64,000 nt of DNA from Acinetobacter sp. XS-4 (GTDB lineage Bacteria > Pseudomonadota > Gammaproteobacteria > Pseudomonadales > Moraxellaceae), in the NCBI RefSeq assembly GCF_023920705.1, contig NZ_CP094657.1:4092001-4156000 (forward strand), written 5' to 3'. The translations under genes and the position numbers were made by a program. A model generated the notes under the pieces. The model searched no databases and was not told the DNA's origin. It was given only the letters and a program-made list of their open reading frames with translations. Of this stretch, positions 59,412-64,000 are shown in pieces (the stretch's first letter is position 1; each line of letters starts with the position of its first letter).

Positions 59412-60704
59412 TTATTGCATCATTTTTTGGGCCTGTTCTTGACGGAATGCGCGTAAGATTTGTTGCCCTGCACGCCCTGTTGGATTTAAACCTAAACGAG
59501 TTTGCTCCTGACGAATAGCCACACGGGTTTTATCCCCAATAAGACCATCAACCGCACCAATATCGTAACCGCGATTAAGCAAAAACTGTTGGATTTCACG
59601 ACGTTCCGCGCGTGAAGTTCCTGGATCATCAGTTGGCCAAGATGTTGCAAAAGGACGAGCGCCTTTTAAACGATCAGATAAATGAGCAATTGCAAGACCA
59701 TAACTTTCCGCAGCGTTATAACTGTAGATAGCGTCAAAATTCTTAAATACTAAGAATACTGGACCATTTACACCTGCCGGTGCCATTAAACCTGCCGAAG
59801 TACTGCCAGATAAAGCTCCTTGGACAAGTGGAGAGCCGTCAATTCGAGTTACCCCTCGTGCACTCCAGCTACTTAATGCTTTCTTTGAGCGTCGCCCTTC
59901 TCCATCAATTGACATGCCTTGAGGAACTTTTACTTCAAAACCCCATGGCATTCCTGTTTGCCAACCGGCTTTATTTAAGAAATTAGCCGTTGATGCCAAT
60001 GCATCTGCGGTACTCGATACTAAATCGCGACGACCATCTCCATCAAAATCAACAGCTAAACGTTCATAGGTCGATGGCATAAATTGCGTATGTCCAAATG
60101 CCCCAGCCCAAGAACCTTTCAATTGATCTTCGGTTAAGTCACCGCGCTGTAAAATACGCATGGTGGCAAAAAATTCAGTACGGAAATAACTTTGTCGACG
60201 ACCTTCACAACTTAAAGTCCCGAGTGCTTGTAATAAAGGATATTTTCCAGAAATATCACCAAAATTACTTTCTACACCCCACACTGCCACAATTGTTTCA
60301 GGTGGCACGCCGTAGGTTTGAGAAGCACGATTTAAAACATCGCGATATTGCGCCAGTTTTTGTTTTCCGAGCTCAACACGCTCTTCATCGACTAAGCCAG
60401 AAAGATAATCCCAAATTGGTGTCGAAAATTCTGGTTGATAATTTAATTTATCAATCACTGAATAATCTGGAGTTAAGTTTTGAGTATAACGGTCATAAGT
60501 TGTTCCCGAGACTCCCGCAGCAATTGCTTGAGAACGTAAGTTTGCCAAACAACTTTGGAAATTATTATTAGGCGTATAATCTTCGCTAGTTACTACTGGA
60601 ACAGTAGCATTGCTAGATATTGTAGAACCATTAATTACGAGCTCTGCTTGAGCCTGAGTCATTGCTAAAAATACAGAGCCAACAATACAAGAAAAACGTC
60701 GCAT
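59412..60704 (-). CDS. mltB: Lytic murein transglycosylase, MltB family, with C-terminal peptidoglycan-binding domain
   Basis: A 430-residue protein with a Sec signal peptide (RRFSCIVGSVFLAMTQAQA), not a lipoprotein. The SLT_2 catalytic domain (about 45-340) contains the acid Glu145 in VAVWGVESNFGDISGKYPLL, then GSWAGAFGHTQFMPSTYERL and VDFDGDGRRDLVSSTADALA. Residues about 365-425 form a peptidoglycan-binding type 1 domain (REIQQFLLNRGYDIGAVDGL). It cleaves the glycan strand to give 1,6-anhydro-MurNAc ends, the products that AmpD, MupP and Mpl later recycle. Being soluble and domain-fused, it is closer to the SltB branch. Its promoter must lie inside the repeat region upstream. Confidence 0.93.
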   Translation of the reverse strand: MRRFSCIVGSVFLAMTQAQAELVINGSTISSNATVPVVTSEDYTPNNNFQSCLANLRSQAIAAGVSGTTYDRYTQNLTPDYSVIDKLNYQPEFSTPIWDYLSGLVDEERVELGKQKLAQYRDVLNRASQTYGVPPETIVAVWGVESNFGDISGKYPLLQALGTLSCEGRRQSYFRTEFFATMRILQRGDLTEDQLKGSWAGAFGHTQFMPSTYERLAVDFDGDGRRDLVSSTADALASTANFLNKAGWQTGMPWGFEVKVPQGMSIDGEGRRSKKALSSWSARGVTRIDGSPLVQGALSGSTSAGLMAPAGVNGPVFLVFKNFDAIYSYNAAESYGLAIAHLSDRLKGARPFATSWPTDDPGTSRAERREIQQFLLNRGYDIGAVDGLIGDKTRVAIRQEQTRLGLNPTGRAGQQILRAFRQEQAQKMMQ

Positions 60705-60963
60705 ATTATCCCAGTTTCAATTTTTGAATTTAAATTTTTAAGTACCATACCATTATGAGTCTAAAATTTCAGAGAGAAAACGTAAATTTGAATTCATAAT
60801 CTCTTCTTTAAATTCATTTCCAGTGTTTTAAATTCAAATTTCCCACTTTATTTTGAATTTAAAACTTCCCCCATGCACATCACTAGTTTTGAATTCAAAA
60901 TAATAGCTTATAGTTTAAATTCAAAAGTCTTACTTTAAATTTAAACTATAACGCAGGCGTTTC

Positions 60964-60983
60964 TGTGGATAAACTTATCCACA
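60964..60983. promoter_or_regulatory. Back-to-back pair of perfect DnaA boxes
   Basis: TGTGGATAA-AC-TTATCCACA: two consensus 9-mers in inverted orientation. Confidence 0.85.
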
Positions 60984-61211
60984 ATCAGGCAAAAACAACA
61001 CTATTCATTGATTACATTCTATATTTCATCAGCCTTTATGACACAAGAAGTCCAACTAATCGAATAATCTATATTTTTAAATTCAAAAATCACGCCATGT
61101 TTTAAATTTAAACTTGCCACATTATTTTAAATTTAAAACACTTCAGCAAGCACCATCGGTTTTGAATTCAAAAGCCATAAGCTCTTTCACCAGCTATAAA
61201 CAAAACTCCCT

Positions 61212-61220
61212 TGTGGATAA
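61212..61220 (-). promoter_or_regulatory. Perfect DnaA box
   Basis: TGTGGATAA, the reverse complement of TTATCCACA. Confidence 0.8.
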
Positions 61221-61306
61221 CTAACTTTAAATTCAAAATAATCAGGTTCCACTTTTTAAATTTAAAAACACCATCAATATTTAAATTCAAAAATTTCTAT
61301 AAAAAG

Positions 61307-61315
61307 TTATCCACA
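61307..61315 (+). promoter_or_regulatory. Perfect DnaA box
   Basis: TTATCCACA followed by a run of As, 90 bases from the purK terminator. Confidence 0.8.
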
Positions 61316-61358
61316 AAAAAAATTACCCATGATTTATTATTTTTTAAATTTAAAAGAT

Positions 61359-61386
61359 AAAAAAAGCGATCCGAAGATCGCTTTTT
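61359..61386 (-). terminator. Terminator after purK
   Basis: AAGCGATC pairs with GATCGCTT around CGAA, with A-runs on the far side that become Ts in the minus-strand transcript. It insulates the repeat region from purEK transcription. Confidence 0.9.
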
Positions 61387-61403
61387 AGAGAATTAGAAAT
61401 ATT

Positions 61404-62525
61404 TTAGAGGGTCATATCTGCTGTTAAAGCGAGTGGTTCTGGCAAAATTTCTGCCAATTGACGGCATAACGTCGTCAATTCATTACTATCCACAGGCATT
61501 AAAGTGATATGGCCTAACTTACGGCCAGCACGTTCAGACTTATTATAAAGATGTAGATGAGCACCATTTAAGGCAAGTACATCTTCAGTTTTAGGATGCT
61601 GACCAATAATATTGATCATAACCGTTGGGCGAACAACATCTGTTGAACCCAATGGTAGACCTGCAACAGCTCGAATATGGTTTTCAAACTGAGAACAAAC
61701 AGCGCCTTCAATGGACCAGTGACCTGAGTTATGCACTCGCGGTGCCATCTCATTTGCACATAAGCCTTGTTCTGTCACAAATAGCTCTAGAGTTAACACA
61801 CCAACATAGTTGAGGTGATTCAACAAACGAGTAATGTAGTCTTGAGCCACAGGTTGCAAAGCTTCGCTATTCGGTGCTGGAACAATTGAATGCGATAAAA
61901 TGCCATTATGATGGTGATTTTCAGCCAGTGGCCAAGTTTTTACTTCACCATTTTGGCCGCGCACCGCAATAATTGAAACTTCACGAGAGAATTTAACAAA
62001 GCTTTCGGCAACTAAACTTTTTGCAGGACCAAGTTCAGCCCACGCCGTATCAATCTGGTCTTCTGAACGAAGTACAAACTGACCTTTACCGTCATATCCA
62101 CCAGTTGCAGTCTTAAGCACAATCGGTAAACCAAGCTCAGCAACAGCCTTTTTCAAGCCTTCTAGACTATCTACAGCACGATACGGCGCTACAGGAATAG
62201 TAAGCTCATCAAACAATGCTTTTTCTGACAAACGATTTTGCGCAGTTGCTAAAGCAATACGGGGAGGGTGCAATGCTTTGGTTTGTGTTAAAACATCCAC
62301 ATCTTCAACGGGCGTATTTTCAAACTCAAGACTAAAAACATCAGCACTTTCAATAAACTGCTTTAAGCCTTGCTCATCTTGGCTAGAAAAGACTTGACCT
62401 AGAACACCTGCAGGACAATCTGTATTTGCTTCAAAAAAAGTACATTGAATATTTAATGGTAACGCTGCTTGAGCCATCATTCGGCCCAGTTGCCCACCAC
62501 CAAAAATACCGATAGTTTTATCCAT
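61404..62525 (-). CDS. purK: N5-carboxyaminoimidazole ribonucleotide synthase PurK
   Basis: A 373-residue ATP-grasp enzyme. The N-terminus TIGIFGGGQLGRMMAQAALP, the loop LKTATGGYDGKGQFVLRSED near residue 137, FVKFSREVSIIAVRGQNGE near 177 and APRVHNSGHWSIEGAVCSQF near 262 are diagnostic. It makes N5-CAIR from AIR, ATP and bicarbonate in purine synthesis; PurE, encoded 9 bases upstream in the same operon, rearranges the product. It is the last gene before a terminator and the candidate origin. Confidence 0.96.
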   Translation of the reverse strand: MDKTIGIFGGGQLGRMMAQAALPLNIQCTFFEANTDCPAGVLGQVFSSQDEQGLKQFIESADVFSLEFENTPVEDVDVLTQTKALHPPRIALATAQNRLSEKALFDELTIPVAPYRAVDSLEGLKKAVAELGLPIVLKTATGGYDGKGQFVLRSEDQIDTAWAELGPAKSLVAESFVKFSREVSIIAVRGQNGEVKTWPLAENHHHNGILSHSIVPAPNSEALQPVAQDYITRLLNHLNYVGVLTLELFVTEQGLCANEMAPRVHNSGHWSIEGAVCSQFENHIRAVAGLPLGSTDVVRPTVMINIIGQHPKTEDVLALNGAHLHLYNKSERAGRKLGHITLMPVDSNELTTLCRQLAEILPEPLALTADMTL

Positions 62526-62534
62526 CTCAGCCTC

Positions 62535-63050
62535 TTACACCTGACCCGGAATATTTTTGCTTGCAACTTTATCAGTTTGCGCAGCACGGAAATCAGCAAC
62601 ATTTTTTGCGATTTCAGGGCGAGTTAAACCTAAGATTTGTGCCGCCATAATTGCAGCATTTGTCGCACCGGCTGGACCAATCGCTAAAGTACCCACTGCA
62701 ATACCAGCTGGCATTTGTACGATTGAAAGCAAAGAATCTACGCCATTTAAAATTGATGATTTAACTGGCACACCCAAAACTGGTAAATCAGTTTTTGCGG
62801 CACACATTCCAGGTAAATGCGCTGCACCGCCTGCACCGGCAATAATCACTTGAATACCGCGATCACGCGCAGTTTCTGCATATTCAAATAAACGATCTGG
62901 AGTACGATGAGCAGATACCACTTCCGCTTCAAATGGGACACCAAGCTGTTTAAGCATATTGGCTGTGTTTTCGAGAGTTGCCCAATCAGATTGAGAACCC
63001 ATAATAATTCCAACGAGAGGTTGAGCGTCTTGTGCTGCGGCCGCATTCAT
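62535..63050 (-). CDS. purE: N5-carboxyaminoimidazole ribonucleotide mutase PurE
   Basis: The protein has 171 residues of class I Pur[21 protein letters not shown] near residue 13, [19 protein letters not shown] near 38 (catalytic His) and [19 protein letters not shown] near 69 are present, then [20 protein letters not shown], seen here in part, and [20 protein letters not shown]. It moves the carboxyl group of N5-CAIR to C4. The start is the ATG at 63050 ([12 protein letters not shown]); the short Ala-rich lead is unusual but harmless. It is the first gene of purE-purK. Confidence 0.96.
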   Translation of the reverse strand: MNAAAAQDAQPLVGIIMGSQSDWATLENTANMLKQLGVPFEAEVVSAHRTPDRLFEYAETARDRGIQVIIAGAGGAAHLPGMCAAKTDLPVLGVPVKSSILNGVDSLLSIVQMPAGIAVGTLAIGPAGATNAAIMAAQILGLTRPEIAKNVADFRAAQTDKVASKNIPGQV

Positions 63051-63128
63051 TGCTAATGTTCCAGAGACATAAGTAAAAGAAGATAAATCTCGACGAGAGC
63101 CAAGTTTTAAATGGTTCGGAAGCCCATT

Positions 63129-63157
63129 ATTATAGACTGATTTTTCATCTCACGAAA
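63129..63157 (-). promoter_or_regulatory. Possible purEK promoter
   Basis: On the minus strand TATAAT (63129-63134) and TTTCGT (63152-63157) at 17 bases spacing, about 80 bases before purE. The -35 match is weak. No PurR-type operator was picked out. Confidence 0.45.
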
Positions 63158-63336
63158 ATTTAACTGACCAGCTCTGCGAATATTTTTAATCTCGTCAAAA
63201 TAATGTCATGGTTTAACAATGACACTTTCTCAAATTTTATTAATATTATTTAAAGATCCTGCAAGATAATCAGGCATTTAGAAGAGCAGGGCTTGTGATC
63301 AAATAGAATAAATCATTCCACGCAAGTCATTGCAGC

Positions 63337-63702
63337 TTACTGGCTTCTAAATACGAAGTAGACGCAACCAAATAAACATACCATCGCCCACAAATAATCC
63401 AGTTTAAATGGTTGTTTAAATAAGAAAAGCATAAAGGGTACAAACACAATCAGTGTGACCACTTCCTGTGTAATTTTCATTTCGCCGAGTAACCAACCTT
63501 GTGCACTCAACATACGAGTTGCCGGAATCATAAAACTATATTCAAGCAGGGCTATAATCCAACCGAATAAAATCGCTTGCCAGAGTGGAGCATGATGCAA
63601 AAATTTAAGATGCCCATACCATGCAAGTGTCATAAAGCAGTTAGAAATAATTAAGAAAGCAAAAGCTAAAACCGTTGGGCTCAAAGGCACATCCTTCATC
63701 AT
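63337..63702 (-). CDS. DUF486-family small membrane protein (DMT-like)
   Basis: From ATG 63702 the product has 121 residues with four membrane helices: VLAFAFLIISNCFMTLAWYG, LWQAILFGWIIALLEYSFMI, a third with EVVTLIVFVPFMLFLF and a C-terminal YLWAMVCLFGCVYFVF. FMTLAWYGHLKF and the ALLEYSFMIPATR loop are the marks of DUF486 proteins, which resemble half of a drug/metabolite transporter. A GTG one codon earlier and an ATG one codon later are also possible starts. It is divergent from mpl. Substrate unknown. Confidence 0.85.
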   Translation of the reverse strand: MMKDVPLSPTVLAFAFLIISNCFMTLAWYGHLKFLHHAPLWQAILFGWIIALLEYSFMIPATRMLSAQGWLLGEMKITQEVVTLIVFVPFMLFLFKQPFKLDYLWAMVCLFGCVYFVFRSQ

Positions 63703-63939
63703 CACGATGATTTAAGTATTAATATGGATCAAAATATTATAAAAGATAAAACTGTAATTCAGCTTAAATCCCAAAAATAAAGATGCGCTTTTGTCAGGCC
63801 CTCAAACACATAGAACAACAACGATTTTTGACTATCTTTTCGAGTTTAGCCTTGCTATCGTTGCTGGCAAATTTATCAATAATGCACACACAGTTATTCA
63901 TATGAATATTGTGTACAAAAGCAGTGGAGAAGGCGAGCA

Positions 63940-64000
63940 ATGCATCTGCATATCTTGGGTATTTGTGGCACTTTTATGGGCTCTTTAGCACTTTTAGCTC
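63940..64000 (+). CDS. mpl: UDP-N-acetylmuramate:L-Ala-gamma-D-Glu-meso-Dap ligase Mpl (5' end only)
   Basis: The last 61 bases begin a gene: ATG at 63940, 5 bases after GGAGAAGGCGAG-type purines, reading MHLHILGICGTFMGSLALLA. This is the highly conserved N-terminus of Mpl (and, less closely, MurC), with the nucleotide-binding GICGTFMG loop. Mpl reattaches recycled murein tripeptide to UDP-MurNAc, the step after AmpD. Only 20 codons are visible, so the call rests on this short but distinctive motif. Confidence 0.8.
   Translation, partial: MHLHILGICGTFMGSLALLA

Larger units (their letters stand above)
60723..61354. repeat. Dispersed palindromic repeats TTTTRAATTYAAAA (about 16 copies)
   Basis: Clear copies start near 60723, 60807, 60826, 60851, 60887, 60914, 60934, 61074, 61100, 61125, 61160, 61226, 61253, 61279 and 61341, with one degenerate at 60784. 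The core varies between GAATTC, AAATTT, AAATTC and GAATTT while flanking T and A runs stay. Spacing is irregular, 20-130 bases. Copies lie on both sides of each DnaA box. Confidence 0.85.
60705..61403. other. oriC: Candidate chromosomal replication origin (DnaA boxes in an AT-palindrome array)
   Basis: This gene-free 700-bp region is very AT-rich and has four perfect DnaA boxes (TTATCCACA or reverse): 60964-60972 and 60975-60983 as an inverted pair two bases apart, 61212-61220 and 61307-61315. Around them are about sixteen copies of a short palindrome with consensus TTTTRAATTYAAAA. Known origins combine exactly DnaA boxes with AT-rich repeats. Support from context: two parS sites 12 and 29 kb away and an rRNA operon running away from here. 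dnaA itself is not in the window. The alternatives are a DnaA-titrating or regulatory region. The function is an inference. Confidence 0.68.

Noticed and set aside
60705..61403. CRISPR array or phage attachment region
   Set aside because: The repeats are short palindromes at uneven spacing with no uniform spacers, no cas genes and no integrase or tRNA end.
60705..61403. Plasmid-type iteron origin with a Rep gene
   Set aside because: The repeats are inverted-symmetric and not tandem direct iterons, and no replication initiator gene is next to them.
63791..63988. 65-codon + strand frame overlapping the window end
   Set aside because: The reading frame of mpl (MHLHILGICGTFMG) occupies the same DNA and is far more convincing.

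Overview
The window reads as a chromosomal segment of Acinetobacter, most likely the A. baumannii group. This rests on the wza-wzb-wzc capsule block beside two FKBP genes and murJ, the phosphocholine-type phospholipase C, the low G+C content and the Acinetobacter-like protein sequences. It was read by eye with no database search, so species and capsule type are inferences.

Layout. 1-9216 is one end of a capsule (K) locus: a leftward unit (UDP-HexNAc dehydrogenase, 4-epimerase, Wzx flippase, glycosyltransferase and a cut-off Wzy polymerase) diverging from wza-wzb-wzc. 9400-18160 holds two FKBP isomerases, an AT-rich beta-helix gene that looks inserted, murJ, ampD, nadC, a frameshifted small membrane protein gene, and a Tat-exported phospholipase C preceded by a tiny lipoprotein gene. 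18290-28770 holds rph, the desC-desB desaturase system with its DesT-like repressor and operators, a second TetR gene, dsbA, ubiG-mupP-yciK, two RcnB-like genes and argA. 29100-34850 is an alkanesulfonate operon (two ssuA paralogues, ssuD, ssuC, ssuB) followed by a RutR-like regulator. 34850-42780 holds a nucleosidase, a TDT-family transporter, ribF-ileS-lspA-fkpB, an FMN reductase and an ankyrin protein. 42930-48622 is a full leftward rRNA operon (16S, tRNA-Ile, tRNA-Ala, 23S, 5S) with promoter and terminator. 48740-59350 holds a periplasmic cyclophilin, an esterase, two small lipoproteins, a secreted MBL-fold protein with a divergent LysR gene, grpE and dnaK behind heat-shock-type promoters, and two tandem matrixin-like metalloproteases. 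59410-64000 holds an MltB-type transglycosylase, a remarkable 700-bp gene-free region, purK-purE, a DUF486 membrane protein and the first codons of mpl.

The main discovery candidate is the 60705-61403 gap. It has four perfect DnaA boxes (two as a back-to-back pair) embedded in about sixteen copies of a short AT palindrome, consensus TTTTRAATTYAAAA. Two parS-like ParB sites (32343 and 49417) lie 12-29 kb away, and the rRNA operon is transcribed away from the gap. Together these suggest a chromosomal replication origin that is not beside dnaA; a DnaA-titrating locus is the main alternative.

Genes that act together: capsule assembly and export; cell-wall synthesis and recycling (murJ, ampD, mupP, mltB, mpl); sulfonate uptake and desulfonation; desaturation of acyl chains under DesT-like control; chaperones grpE and dnaK.
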